A DNA stretch of 64,000 nt from Streptomyces sp. NRRL F-5122 (GTDB lineage Bacteria; Actinomycetota; Actinomycetes; Streptomycetales; Streptomycetaceae). Where the stretch lies: the NCBI RefSeq assembly GCF_001507435.1, contig NZ_LMWH01000290.1, positions 62,001 through 126,000 of the forward strand, given 5' to 3'. Numbering within the stretch: position 1 is the first letter of the stretch; each line of letters starts with the position of its first letter. The notes beneath the pieces are model-generated. The model was not told the DNA's origin. It searched no databases and was given only the letters and a program-made list of their open reading frames with translations. Positions 50,602-63,746 of this stretch are shown here, one piece after another. A program made the translations under genes and the position numbers.

Positions 50602-53328
50602 CTAGTGCGCCGCCGACTCCCAGTCCTCACCGGATCCCACGGACACATCGAGGGGCGCCCTGAGATGGACCGCGTCCGCCATCTCACGGCGGACGACCTC
50701 CTCCACCCGGGCGCGCTCGCCCGGAGCGATCTCCAGCACGATTTCGTCGTGCACCTGGAGGAGCATGCGGGACTTGAGGCCGGCGTCCTGCAGCGCGCTG
50801 TCCACCTTCAGCATGGCGATCTTGACGATGTCCGCGGCCGTGCCCTGGATCGGGGCGTTCAGAGCCATCCGCTCCGCCGTCTCCCGGCGCTGGCGGTTGT
50901 CGCTGTTCAGGTCGGGCAGGTAGCGGCGGCGCCCGAAGAGGGTCTCCGTGTACCCGGTGGCCCTCGCCTCGTCGACGACACGGCGCAGATAGTCCCGTAC
51001 CCCGCCGAACCGCTCGAAGTACGTGTCCATCAGGCCACGGGCCTCCGCCGCCTCGATGTTCAGCTGCTGGGACAGGCCGAACGCCGACAGGCCGTACGCC
51101 AGGCCGTAGGACATCGCCTTGATCTTGCGCCGCATCTCCGCGTCCACCCCGTCGCGGCCCACGCCGAACACCTGGGAGGCGACCGTGGTGTGCAGGTCCT
51201 CGCCGGAGGTGAACGCCTGGATCAGGCCCTCGTCCTCGGACAGGTGCGCCATCACCCGCAGCTCGATCTGGCTGTAGTCCGCCGTCATCAGCGACTCGAA
51301 GCCCTCGCCGACGACGAAGCCGCGGCGGATCGCCCGGCCCTCGTCCGTGCGCACGGGGATGTTCTGCAGGTTCGGGTCCGTCGACGACAGCCGGCCGGTC
51401 GCCGCGACCGTCTGGTTGAACGTGGTGTGGATCCGGCCGTCCGCCGCGATCGTCTTGATCAGGCCCTCGACCGTGACGCGCAGCTTGGCCTGCTCACGGT
51501 GACGCAGCATGATCACCGGCAGTTCGTTGTCCGTCTGGGCGGCGAGCCAGGCCAGGGCGTCCGCGTCCGTCGTGTAGCCCGTCTTGGTCTTCTTGGTCCT
51601 GGGCAGGGCCAGTTCACCGAAGAGGACCTCCTGGAGCTGCTTGGGCGAGCCCAGGTTGAACTCGTGCCCGGCCGCCGCGTGCGCCTCCTTCACCGCCTGC
51701 TGGACGGCGCCCCCGAACATCTGCTCCATGGCCTCCAGATGCGTGCGGTCCGCGGCGATGCCGTGCCGCTCCATGCGCGCCAGCAGCGCCGAGACGGGCA
51801 GCTCCATGTCGCGCAGCAGGTCCGCGGCACCGACCTCGCTCAGCTTCTCCTCGAAGGCCCGGCCGAGGTCGAGGACCGCGCGGGCCTGGATCATCAGCGC
51901 CTCGGCCTCGGCGCCGTCGTCCGTGCCGAAGGCGAGCTGCCCGTCGGCCGTCGCGGCCGGCTCCAGCTCGCGACCCAGATACTCCAGCGACAGCGCGTCC
52001 AGCGCGAAGGAGCGACGGCCCGGCTTGACGAGGTACGCGGCGAGCGCCGTGTCCATGGCCACGCCCCGCAGGGTCCAGCCGTGCTCGGGGAAGACCCGCA
52101 TCGCGCCCTTGGCGCTGTGCAGCACCTTGGGGCCGGCCGGGTCGGCGAGCCAGGCGGCGAACGCCTTCTCGTCCTCCTCGTCCAGTTGCGCCGGGTCGAA
52201 CCAGGCCGCCGCCCCGTCGGCCGCGGCCAGCGCGATCTCCGCGACCGCACCGGTGCCGAGGGCCCACGAGTCGACCGTGGCCACACCGAGCGGCTGCCCG
52301 GCGTGCCGCTCGAGCCACGGCTTCAGCTCGCCCGCGCCCAGGACCGAGCCGTCCAGTTCGACACCGCCGGCCGCGACGGGGGTCGCCTCGGCCTCCTCGG
52401 CGCCGGGGTCGACGGCGAAGAGCCGCTCGCGCAGCGAGGGGTTCCTGATCTCCAGGGTGTCGAGGACCATCGCGACGGCCTTGCGGTCGTACGGCGCGCG
52501 CTCCAGGTCGGTGACCGCCTTCTCCAGCGCCACGCCCCGCTCCAGCTCGGTGAGGCGGCGGTTGAGCTTCACCGACTCCAGGTGGTCGCGCAGGTTCTGC
52601 CCGGCCTTGCCCTTGACCTCCTCCACGCGCTCCACCAGTTCCGCGAACGAGCCGAACTGGTTGATCCACTTCGCGGCCGTCTTCTCGCCGACGCCCGGGA
52701 TGCCCGGGAGGTTGTCCGACGGGTCGCCGCGCAGCGCCGCGAAGTCCGGGTACTGCGCGGGCGTCAGCCCGTACTTCTCGAAGACCTTCTCAGGAGTGAA
52801 CCGGGTCAGCTCCGAGACGCCCTTCGTCGGGTACAGCACCGTGATGTCCTCGGTGACCAGCTGGAAGGAGTCGCGGTCGCCGGTGACGATCAGCACCTCG
52901 AAGCCCTCGGCCTCGGCCTGGGTGGCGAGCGTGGCGATCACGTCGTCCGCCTCGTACCCCTCGACGGCGAAGCGCGGGGCGTGCATCGTGTCCAGCAGTT
53001 CGCCGATCAGCTCGACCTGGCCCTTGAACTCGTCCGGGGTCTTCGAGCGGTTCGCCTTGTACTCCGTGAACTCCTCGGAGCGCCAGGTCTTGCGCGACAC
53101 GTCGAACGCCACCGCGAAGTGCGTGGGCGCCTCGTCGCGCAGCGTGTTCGCCAGCATCGACGCGAAGCCGTAGATCGCGTTCGTCGGCTGGCCGGTCGCG
53201 GTCGTGAAGTTCTCCGCGGGCAGCGCGAAGAACGCGCGGTAGGCCAGTGAGTGCCCGTCCATGAGCATCAGCCGCGGTCGGCCGCCGCCGGAGGTCTTCT
53301 CGGTCTTCTTCGATGCTGTTTCTGCCAC
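50602..53328 (-). CDS. polA: DNA polymerase I
   Basis: Pol I fills gaps and removes RNA primers. The 908 residues have a 5'-3' exonuclease domain (about 18-310) with LMLMDGHSLAYRAFFAL, GYEADDVIATLATQA, VTGDRDSFQL and GDPSDNLPGIPGVGEKTA. The polymerase domain (about 500-905) has motif A TADYSQIELRVMAHLSED, motif B RRKIKAMSYGLAYGLSAFG and motif C LLQVHDEIVLEIA. The intervening proofreading domain lacks the DxE motif: the expected strand reads GVATVDSWALGTGAV, so proofreading is probably absent. GTG 53328 opens with AETASKKTEK as in other streptomycetes. Confidence 0.96.
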   Translation of the reverse strand: MAETASKKTEKTSGGGRPRLMLMDGHSLAYRAFFALPAENFTTATGQPTNAIYGFASMLANTLRDEAPTHFAVAFDVSRKTWRSEEFTEYKANRSKTPDEFKGQVELIGELLDTMHAPRFAVEGYEADDVIATLATQAEAEGFEVLIVTGDRDSFQLVTEDITVLYPTKGVSELTRFTPEKVFEKYGLTPAQYPDFAALRGDPSDNLPGIPGVGEKTAAKWINQFGSFAELVERVEEVKGKAGQNLRDHLESVKLNRRLTELERGVALEKAVTDLERAPYDRKAVAMVLDTLEIRNPSLRERLFAVDPGAEEAEATPVAAGGVELDGSVLGAGELKPWLERHAGQPLGVATVDSWALGTGAVAEIALAAADGAAAWFDPAQLDEEDEKAFAAWLADPAGPKVLHSAKGAMRVFPEHGWTLRGVAMDTALAAYLVKPGRRSFALDALSLEYLGRELEPAATADGQLAFGTDDGAEAEALMIQARAVLDLGRAFEEKLSEVGAADLLRDMELPVSALLARMERHGIAADRTHLEAMEQMFGGAVQQAVKEAHAAAGHEFNLGSPKQLQEVLFGELALPRTKKTKTGYTTDADALAWLAAQTDNELPVIMLRHREQAKLRVTVEGLIKTIAADGRIHTTFNQTVAATGRLSSTDPNLQNIPVRTDEGRAIRRGFVVGEGFESLMTADYSQIELRVMAHLSEDEGLIQAFTSGEDLHTTVASQVFGVGRDGVDAEMRRKIKAMSYGLAYGLSAFGLSQQLNIEAAEARGLMDTYFERFGGVRDYLRRVVDEARATGYTETLFGRRRYLPDLNSDNRQRRETAERMALNAPIQGTAADIVKIAMLKVDSALQDAGLKSRMLLQVHDEIVLEIAPGERARVEEVVRREMADAVHLRAPLDVSVGSGEDWESAAH

Positions 53329-53731
53329 GCACCCGATCCTGCCACGCCCCGCTGACACTCGGACCCGCCCGCGGGCGCCTCCGGTCCGGCGAGCGCCGCG
53401 TCCCGGGTGCAGGCCGCCCCGTCGCGGTGCGGGAACCGGTCCCGGCCCGGCGCGGTCGTGCGCGGCCGAACGGCACCCCCGCCGGGCCGCTGCCGGTCGC
53501 AGCGGGCGGCCGCACCGGTCGCACGCCGGGACGGATCGGACGGTGCCTGCGGAGACGACGCAGCGGCACGCGGTCACGCGGCCGCACAACGTCACGAACA
53601 CCGCGAAATCGCACCCCATGACCCGCCGCGCGCGGGCCCGCCCTCCGCACGACCGGGCTGCGCTCCCCGTCACCGCAGCGTGCGAGGATCGGAGGCGTAC
53701 CTCACACGTGCATGCGAAGGGGAGGGCCGAG
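53329..53731. other. Divergent intergenic region polA / FdhF-YdeP gene
   Basis: This 403-bp gap separates two divergent genes and must contain both promoters. It is GC-rich, with a moderately lower GC patch near 53580-53620. I found no convincing -10/-35 pair, RNA structure or small gene in it. Confidence 0.4.
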
Positions 53732-56011
<2,280 letters not shown>

Positions 56012-56064
56012 GCGTTTGCTCAGCCACAGCCGAGCGACCGACCCGACGAACGGAGCAGTACCCC

Positions 56065-56553
56065 ATGGGCGAGCAGCACACCGTGAAGTTCCCGCAAGAG
56101 ATCATCGACGAGTACGCCGCCCTCGGCGTCGACCTGCCCGCCCTCTTCTCCGCAGGCCACCTCGGCACCCGCATGGGCGTCCAGATCATCGAGGCCTCGC
56201 CGGAGCGGGTGGTCGGCACCATGCCGGTGGAGGGCAACACCCAGCCGTACGGACTGCTGCACGGCGGCGCCTCCGCCGTGCTCGCCGAGACCCTCGGTTC
56301 GGTGGGCTCCATGCTGCACGGCGGCAGCTCCAAGATCGCCGTCGGCGTCGACCTGAACTGCACGCACCACCGCGGAGTGCGCTCCGGCCTGGTCACCGGT
56401 GTCGCCTCCCCCGTCCACCGGGGGCGCTCGACCGCTACGTACGAGATCGTGATCAGCGACGAGGAGGGCAAGCGCGTGTGCACCGCCCGGCTGACCTGTC
56501 TGCTGCGCGATGTGAACCCGGGCGACGGGGCCCAGGTCCGCTCGGCGGGCTGA
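56065..56553 (+). CDS. PaaI family hotdog-fold thioesterase
   Basis: This 162-residue hotdog protein has the PaaI core: MPVEGNTQPYGLLHGGASAV with the catalytic region around LHGG, LAETLGSVGSM and VGVDLNCTHHRGVRSG. Members hydrolyse aryl- or acyl-CoA thioesters to rescue coenzyme A. GGAG lies 10 bases before ATG 56065. It starts 53 bp after the FdhF/YdeP gene and may share its transcript; no terminator is seen between them. Confidence 0.9.
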   Translation: MGEQHTVKFPQEIIDEYAALGVDLPALFSAGHLGTRMGVQIIEASPERVVGTMPVEGNTQPYGLLHGGASAVLAETLGSVGSMLHGGSSKIAVGVDLNCTHHRGVRSGLVTGVASPVHRGRSTATYEIVISDEEGKRVCTARLTCLLRDVNPGDGAQVRSAG

Positions 56554-56615
56554 TCCGCCGAGCCGGTGTCCGCAGCGCCGTTGATCCTGGGCCGGCCGCG
56601 TCCTAGCGTCATGAC

Positions 56616-57035
56616 ATGGCAACGGGAGGAGTTCCCCGGCCGGGGGTGACCGCGCTGGGGCTGGCGCTCGGACTCGCGCTCCTGGCGGGCGGATCGGTGA
56701 CCGCCTGCGACAACTCGGGCTCCGGCGGCGGGAGAAGCCCGGGGCGGGCCGGCGTCTCGCCGTCGCCGCGGACCACGCCCGCCCAGGAGCTGTGCGCACG
56801 GGTCGTCGGGTACTGGTCGCGCAAGGTGCTGGACAGCGACACGTACGGCGACTACCAGACGATGGGGCTGTCCAACGGGCAGTACGAGATCCTGCGGTCC
56901 GTCGTGGACGCCGCGCGAGCCGTGAAACGGCGTCAGGGCGCCGAGGCCGCCGATCAGTTGATCGACCGCCGGGCGCACGAGGGCTGCGCCGACTGGTACC
57001 GCACCGGCGGTCCGAGCAACGGACCGTGGCAATGA
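56616..57035 (+). CDS. Putative lipoprotein
   Basis: This 139-residue protein has an N-terminal hydrophobic segment (VTALGLALGLALLAGGSV) ending in a lipobox-like TAC, so it is probably lipid-anchored at Cys 31. A Gly/Ser/Pro linker follows, then a helical domain with CARVVGYWSRKVLDSDTYGD and a final EGCADWYRTGGP. I do not recognise a family. Its stop overlaps the next start (ATGA at 57032-57035), suggesting coupled translation with the following membrane protein. Confidence 0.7.
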   Translation: MATGGVPRPGVTALGLALGLALLAGGSVTACDNSGSGGGRSPGRAGVSPSPRTTPAQELCARVVGYWSRKVLDSDTYGDYQTMGLSNGQYEILRSVVDAARAVKRRQGAEAADQLIDRRAHEGCADWYRTGGPSNGPWQ

Positions 57036-57649
57036 GCGGCATCGGGCCGGTCGAGCCGGGTGAGGACACAAGCGCCTGGGACGCCCCCGAGCCGGCCAGC
57101 TCGCTGCTGCACGATCCGCCGCGCGGACGGCTCGCGCGGCTGTACGACCGGCACCGCCGCGTCGCCCTCACGGCCGCCGCGATCGCCGCCCTCCTCGCGG
57201 GCGGCGGCTACCTCTACGCCACACGACCGCGGCAACCCCCGCCCCCACCACCGCCGTACCCCTCCCAGGTGGTCGAGGTCGCCTATCTGAGCTCCGCGGC
57301 CACACCCCCGGGCGCCCCGCCCAGGAGCTTCAGCTTCGGTGTGGTGCTGCGCGTGGAGTCCGGGCCGCCCGTGACCGTGAGCCGGATAGCCCAGCCCTAT
57401 GCCGGTCTTTCCGTCACCTCGCTGCCGCGCCCCCCTTTCCGCACAAAGGCGGGTTCGGCTCGCAAAGTTGTCATCACCATGCATGTGACCGAATGCGGAA
57501 AAGTGCCCGAAGAGGCCGGGCTGCCTTTCCTGGACGTAACTCTGCGTAATACGCGCGCAATGCAGGTGCAGAGTTTCATCCTGGGGCCGCGCTATGCGCA
57601 AGCGCTCTCGAGTGCCGTGCGTGTCGCCTGCGACGACGATTCCGGGTAA
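57032..57649 (+). CDS. Single-pass membrane protein coupled to lipoprotein gene
   Basis: This 205-residue protein has a cytoplasmic N-terminus, one membrane helix (about 45-65: VALTAAAIAALLAGGGYLYA), a polyproline hinge and an extracellular beta-rich domain with two Cys residues (HVTECGKVP and VRVACDDD). It starts inside the preceding stop, so the two proteins probably act together at the envelope. The last 200 bp use noticeably more A/T-ending codons than the surroundings. No family is recognised. Confidence 0.7.
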   Translation: MSGIGPVEPGEDTSAWDAPEPASSLLHDPPRGRLARLYDRHRRVALTAAAIAALLAGGGYLYATRPRQPPPPPPPYPSQVVEVAYLSSAATPPGAPPRSFSFGVVLRVESGPPVTVSRIAQPYAGLSVTSLPRPPFRTKAGSARKVVITMHVTECGKVPEEAGLPFLDVTLRNTRAMQVQSFILGPRYAQALSSAVRVACDDDSG

Positions 57650-57936
57650 TCACCAAAACCGCCGACACTCCTGAACTCAGCGGCGCACGTCCTGCGGGTT
57701 CTCACTATGCGGACCGGGCGAATCAGTCGGAATTCTGCTGTTCCACCCGTCCAGTACCGCTCTGCATTACCTCGTGTCATAACAAGAGCGTCACAGCCTT
57801 GGTCAGACCCTCCTCGCCGTTCCCCGCCCACGCTTAGAGTCACGGCCAGTCACCGCGCGGTCTGAATGTCACTTCGGCCCAGCGCTCGACTCGGCCACTT
57901 CCAGGGGGGAGGGCCGTGCCAGGGAAAGGACTGATC

Positions 57937-59169
57937 GTGCGTCAACGTTCGCTCATCGCCATCACCGCCGCGCTGGCGGCGGGAGCACTGACCCTCACCG
58001 CCTGCGGCTCGCGCGACAACGGCAAGAGCTCGGACTCCGGCAGCGGTGGTGGCACCACCGTCACCATCGGCGTCGACGCGCCACTGACCGGCGACCTGTC
58101 CGCGCTGGGCCTGGGCATCAAGAACTCCGTGGACCTGGCGGCCAAGACCGCCAACAAGCAGAACTACGTCAAGGGTGTCACCTTCAAGATCGAGGCCCTC
58201 GACGACCAGGCACAGCCCTCCTCGGGCCAGCAGAACGCCAGCAAGCTCGTCGCCGACAACGGCGTCCTCGGTGTCGTCGGCCCGCTGAACTCCTCCGTCG
58301 CCGAGTCCATGCAGAAGGTCTTCGACGACGCCAAGCTGGTCGAGGTCTCCCCGGCCAACACCAACCCGGCCCTCACCCAGGGCCCGGACTGGCAGAAGAC
58401 GAAGGCCCGGACGTACAAGTCCTACTTCCGCACCGCGACCACGGACGCCATCCAGGGCCCGTTCGCCGCGCAGTACGTCTACAACGACTCCAAGAAGAAG
58501 AAGGTCTTCGTCATCGACGACAAGAAGACCTACGGCGCGGGCCTCGCCGCCACCTTCACCGAGGAGTTCAAGAAGCTCGGCGGCACGGTCGTCGGCACCG
58601 AGCACATCAACCCCGACACCAAGGACTTCTCCGCGGTCGCCACCAAGGTCAAGAACTCGGGCGCCGAAGTCGTCTACTACGGCGGCGAGTACCCGCAGGC
58701 CGGCCCGCTCAGCAAGCAGATCAAGGCCACCGGCGCCAAGGTCCCGGTCGTGGGCGGCGACGGCATCTTCGACCCGACGTTCATCAAGCTGGCCGGCGCC
58801 AACAGCACCGGCGACCTCGCCACCTCGGTCGGCGCCCCGGTCGAACAGCTCCCCTCCGCCAAGGAGTTCGTGGCGAACTACAAGGAGGCCGGCTACAAGG
58901 AGGAGTACGCCGCGTACGGCGGTTACTCCTACGACTCCGCCTGGGCGATCATCGAGGCCGTCAAGAAGGTCGTCGAGGACAACGGCGGCAAGCTCCCCTC
59001 CGACGCCCGCGCGAAGGTCACCGCCGCCATGCAGAACGTCTCCTTCGACGGTGTGACCGGCAAGGTCTCCTTCGACGAGTTCGGTGACGCGACCAACAAG
59101 CAGCTCACCGTGTACGCCGTCGAGAACGGTGCCTGGAAGCCGGTGAAGTCGGGTACCTACACCGGCTGA
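57937..59169 (+). CDS. livK: Branched-chain amino acid ABC transporter substrate-binding lipoprotein
   Basis: This 410-residue periplasmic-binding protein type I (LivK/LivJ family) captures leucine, isoleucine, valine or similar ligands. The N-terminus is a lipoprotein signal ending in LTLTAC, followed by a Gly/Ser linker. The binding lobes include VTIGVDAPLTGDLSALG, GVVGPLNSSVAES, KKVFVIDDKKTYGAGLA and YGGYSYDSAWAIIEAVKK. GTG 57937 (AAAGGA upstream) gives a normal short n-region; GTG 57916 also has a ribosome site. It leads the liv operon, with a strong hairpin after it that likely favours its higher expression. Confidence 0.93.
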   Translation: MRQRSLIAITAALAAGALTLTACGSRDNGKSSDSGSGGGTTVTIGVDAPLTGDLSALGLGIKNSVDLAAKTANKQNYVKGVTFKIEALDDQAQPSSGQQNASKLVADNGVLGVVGPLNSSVAESMQKVFDDAKLVEVSPANTNPALTQGPDWQKTKARTYKSYFRTATTDAIQGPFAAQYVYNDSKKKKVFVIDDKKTYGAGLAATFTEEFKKLGGTVVGTEHINPDTKDFSAVATKVKNSGAEVVYYGGEYPQAGPLSKQIKATGAKVPVVGGDGIFDPTFIKLAGANSTGDLATSVGAPVEQLPSAKEFVANYKEAGYKEEYAAYGGYSYDSAWAIIEAVKKVVEDNGGKLPSDARAKVTAAMQNVSFDGVTGKVSFDEFGDATNKQLTVYAVENGAWKPVKSGTYTG

Positions 59170-59192
59170 TCCACACCCGCACCGCTCACGAG

Positions 59193-59228
59193 CCGCGCGG
59201 GGCGCTGTTCCACAGGCGCCCCGCGCGG
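59193..59228 (+). terminator. Intra-operon hairpin between livK and livH
   Basis: CCGCGCGGGGCGC (59193-59205) and its complement (59216-59228) form a 13-bp stem with a 10-nt loop, 24 bp after livK. Such hairpins between a binding-protein gene and permease genes commonly attenuate read-through or protect the upstream message. Confidence 0.75.
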
Positions 59229-59280
59229 ACTCGCATCCGGCCACATCCGTCGAACATCCGAAAGTCTCGGAGGACATGCG

Positions 59281-60209
<929 letters not shown>

Positions 60210-60213
<4 letters not shown>

Positions 60214-62045
60214 CACCGATGACCACACAGACCACCGCTCCCGACACCCCGAGCGCCCCTGCCCCCGGCGCCCCGTCCGGCCTCGTCGCCATCCCGCCCC
60301 ACATCGGCCGCGCCCTCGCCACCGCGGGCGGCGCGCTCACCATCGTCTCGACGTTCCTCGCCTGGACGTGGACCACCGACTTCCCCGGCGACCTCACCGT
60401 CTACGGCTACCCCGGCGGCCTGCAGGTCCTCGTACTCATCGGCGGCGTCCTCACCACCCTGTTCGGCCTCGCCTCCTACGGCGTCAGGGGGTTGCGCTGG
60501 CTCGCCCCCGCCGGCGCCGACGGGGCCCTCAAGTTCGCCGCCCTCACCACCTTCGCCACCGCCTGGTACACGGTCCTGTCCATCAGCATCGAACTCGGCG
60601 GACTCGTCAACCTCGAGCCCGGCGGCTACATCGTGGCGGTCACCAGCCTCGCGGCGTTCCTCGGCGCCCTCGCGCTGCCCTTCGAGCGGCCCGAACCCGA
60701 CCCCATCGACCCCGACGACACCTCCTGGGAGCACTTCAAGCACCAGGCGTCCCACCGGTGGACGACGGTCAGAGCCGCCTTCGCCTCCGGCTCCCCCCGC
60801 CCCGTGGCCAAACTGCCCGCCTACGTCGAGATACTGATCATCGTCGCGATCCTGGCCCTGGGCCTGGCCGTCTTCACCTACGGCATCGGCACCGAGTACG
60901 ACGAACTCTTCGTCGGCTTCCTCATCACCGCGGGCTTCGGCTTCGCCGCCCTCGCCAAGGCGGGCCTGATCAGCCAGGCCTCCGAACTCACCTCCCGGCA
61001 CCAGAACATCACCATCTGCGGCGCGTTCGTCGCGGCGGCGCTGTTCCCCTTCACCCAGACCAGCGACCAGTACGCGACCCTCGGCGTCTACATCCTCATC
61101 TTCGCCACCGTCGCCCTCGGCCTGAACATCGTCGTCGGCCTCGCCGGCCTCCTCGACCTCGGTTACGTCGCCTTCCTCGGCGTCGGCGCCTACGCCGCGG
61201 CCCTGGTCTCCGGATCCCCCAACTCGCCCTTCGGCGTGCACTTCCCCTTCTGGGCCGCCGTCCTCATCGGCGCCGCCGCCTCGCTCGTCTTCGGCGTCCT
61301 CATCGGCGCCCCCACCCTCCGTCTGCGCGGTGACTACCTCGCCATCGTCACGCTCGGCTTCGGTGAGATCTTCCGCATCACGGCGAACAACCTCGACGGC
61401 ACCTCAGGACCCGATCTCACCAACGGCTCCAACGGCATCGCGTCGATCCCGAACCTCGACATCCTCGGCCTGGACTTCGGCGCCCAGCACGACGTCGGCG
61501 GCTTCACCATCGGACGCTTCGCCAACTACTTCTTCCTGATGCTGATCATCACCGCCGTCGTCGTGCTCGTCTTCCGGCGCAGCGGCAACTCGCGCATCGG
61601 ACGCGCCTGGGTGGCCATCCGCGAGGACGAGACCGCCGCCCTCGCCATGGGCATCAACGGCTTCCGGGTCAAGCTCATCGCCTTCGCCGTCGGCGCCTCG
61701 CTCGCCGGCCTCGCCGGCACCGTCCAGGCCCATGTGACCTACACCGTGACGCCCGAGCAGTACCTCTTCGCCGGCGCCATCCCGCCCAACTCGGCCTTCC
61801 TGCTCGCCGCGGTCGTCCTCGGCGGCATGGGCACCATCAGCGGCCCGCTCATCGGCGCCGCACTGCTCTTCCTCATCCCGAACAAGCTCCAGTTCCTCGG
61901 CGACTACCAGCTCTTCGCCTTCGGTGTCGCCCTCATCCTGCTGATGCGCTTCAGGCCGGAGGGCCTCATCCCGAACCGGCGCCGCCAACTGGAATTCCAC
62001 GAAGAGGCGGAAGCGCCCACAGTCCTCGGCAAGACAGGGGCCTGA
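60210..62045 (+). CDS. livM: Branched-chain amino acid ABC transporter permease LivM, long form
   Basis: This 611-residue permease is much longer than E. coli LivM (about 425). The classical LivM domain spans about 290-600 with LGLNIVVGLAGLLDLGYVAF, TLRLRGDYLAIVTLGFGEIF and the coupling loop AIREDETAALAMGINGF. The extra 280 N-terminal residues add about six membrane helices (for example GGALTIVSTFLAWTW and VEILIIVAILALGLAVF) and a polar loop with PDPIDPDDTSWEHF. The start GTG overlaps the livH stop; ATG 60219 is an alternative. Confidence 0.93.
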
Positions 62046-62050
62046 CCACC

Positions 62051-62962
62051 ATGACCACCGACACCACCACCAAGGACGCCACGCCGGACGCCACCGCACC
62101 CGGCCAGGTCGTACTGGACGCACGCGGCGTCACCATGCGCTTCGGCGGCCTCACCGCCGTACGCAACGTCGACCTCACCGTCAACAGCGGCGAGATCGTC
62201 GGACTCATCGGCCCCAACGGCGCCGGCAAGACGACCTTCTTCAACTGCCTCACCGGCCTCTACGTCCCCACCGAGGGCGAAGTCCGCTACAAGGGCAACG
62301 TCCTGCCGCCCAAGTCCTTCAAGGTCACCGCCGCCGGCATCGCCCGCACCTTCCAGAACATCCGTCTCTTCTCCAACATGACGGTCCTGGAGAACGTGCT
62401 GGTCGGACGCCACACCCGCACCAAGGAAGGCTTCTGGTCCGCCGTCCTGCGCGGCCCCGGCTTCCACCGCGCCGAAGCGGCCTCCCGCGAACGGGCCATG
62501 GAACTCCTCGAGTTCGTCGGACTCGCCGCCAAGGCCGAACACCTCGCCCGCAACCTGCCCTACGGCGAACAGCGCAAGCTCGAGATCGCCCGCGCCCTCG
62601 CCAGCGAACCCGGACTCCTGCTCCTCGACGAGCCCACCGCCGGCATGAACCCGCAGGAGACCCGGACCACCGAGGAACTGGTCTTCGCGATCCGCGACAA
62701 GGGCATCGCCGTCCTCGTCATCGAGCACGACATGCGCTTCATCTTCAACCTCTGCGACCGCGTCGCCGTCCTCGTCCAGGGCGAGAAGCTCGTCGAGGGC
62801 GACAGCGCGACCGTCCAGGGCGACGAACGCGTCATCGCCGCCTACCTCGGCGAACCCTTCGAGGACGCCCCCGGCGACGCGGAGGTCGCCGAGGTGGAGG
62901 CCGCCGAGGCGCAGGCCGAAGCCCAGACGGACGCCGCGCCGGGCAAGGAGAACGACCGATGA
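62051..62962 (+). CDS. livG: Branched-chain amino acid ABC transporter ATP-binding protein LivG
   Basis: This is a 303-residue ABC ATPase with Walker A GLIGPNGAGKTTFFNC, Q loop in IARTFQNIRLFSNM, signature LPYGEQRKLEIARALASEP and Walker B LLLLDEPTAGMNP followed by the H loop VIEHDM. NMTVLENVLVGRH is the LivG-type linker. The last 30 residues are an acidic Ala/Glu extension. It follows livM by 5 bp and its stop overlaps livF (ATGA). Confidence 0.95.
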   Translation: MTTDTTTKDATPDATAPGQVVLDARGVTMRFGGLTAVRNVDLTVNSGEIVGLIGPNGAGKTTFFNCLTGLYVPTEGEVRYKGNVLPPKSFKVTAAGIARTFQNIRLFSNMTVLENVLVGRHTRTKEGFWSAVLRGPGFHRAEAASRERAMELLEFVGLAAKAEHLARNLPYGEQRKLEIARALASEPGLLLLDEPTAGMNPQETRTTEELVFAIRDKGIAVLVIEHDMRFIFNLCDRVAVLVQGEKLVEGDSATVQGDERVIAAYLGEPFEDAPGDAEVAEVEAAEAQAEAQTDAAPGKENDR

Positions 62963-63675
62963 CCGCACTGCTCGAAGTCGAGGACCTCCGGGTCGCCTAC
63001 GGCAAGATCGAAGCCGTCAAGGGCATCTCCTTCAAGGTCGAGGCCGGCGAGGTCGTCACCCTCATCGGCACCAACGGCGCCGGCAAGACCACCACCCTGC
63101 GCACCCTCTCCGGCCTTCTCAGGCCGGTGGGCGGCCAGATCAAGTTCCAGGGCAGATCGCTCAAGAAGACCCCGGCCCACCAGGTCGTCTCCCTGGGACT
63201 CGCCCACTCCCCCGAGGGGCGGCACATCTTCCCCCGCATGACCATCGAGGACAACCTGCGCCTCGGCGCGTTCCTGCGCTCCGACAAGCAGGCCATCGAC
63301 AAGGACATGCAGCGGGCCTACGACCTCTTCCCCATCCTCGGGGAACGCAGGAAGCAGGCGGCCGGCACCCTGTCCGGCGGTGAACAGCAGATGCTCGCGA
63401 TGGGCCGGGCCCTGATGTCCCAGCCGAAACTGCTCATGCTCGACGAACCCTCCATGGGTCTCTCCCCGATCATGATGCAGAAGATCATGGCGACCATCGC
63501 CGAACTGAAGGCCCAGGGCACGACGATCCTCCTCGTCGAGCAGAACGCCCAGGCGGCGTTGTCGCTCGCCGACCACGGCCATGTGATGGAGGTCGGCAAC
63601 ATCGTCCTCTCCGGCACCGGCCAGGACCTGCTGCACGACGAATCCGTGCGCAAGGCCTACCTCGGCGAGGACTGA
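62959..63675 (+). CDS. livF: Branched-chain amino acid ABC transporter ATP-binding protein LivF
   Basis: This 238-residue ABC ATPase is LivF by its short length and SPEGRHIFPRMTIEDNL segment. Walker A is TLIGTNGAGKTTTLRT, the signature AGTLSGGEQQMLAMGRALMS, Walker B LLMLDEPSMGLSP and the H loop VEQNAQAAL. The start overlaps the livG stop by 4 bp. It is the last gene of the operon, ahead of a strong bidirectional terminator. Confidence 0.95.
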   Translation: MTALLEVEDLRVAYGKIEAVKGISFKVEAGEVVTLIGTNGAGKTTTLRTLSGLLRPVGGQIKFQGRSLKKTPAHQVVSLGLAHSPEGRHIFPRMTIEDNLRLGAFLRSDKQAIDKDMQRAYDLFPILGERRKQAAGTLSGGEQQMLAMGRALMSQPKLLMLDEPSMGLSPIMMQKIMATIAELKAQGTTILLVEQNAQAALSLADHGHVMEVGNIVLSGTGQDLLHDESVRKAYLGED

Positions 63676-63694
63676 GCCCTTCCCGGCACGTGTC

Positions 63695-63729
63695 TGAGGC
63701 CCGCGCCCCTCCTCGGGGCGCGGGCCTCA
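63695..63729. terminator. Bidirectional terminator after the liv operon
   Basis: TGAGGCCCGCGCCCC (63695-63709) and its complement (63715-63729) form a 15-bp stem with a 5-nt loop between the convergent livF and ANTAR genes, 20 bp from livF and 17 bp from the ANTAR stop. Confidence 0.88.
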
Positions 63730-63746
63730 CACACGAATACCGGGAC

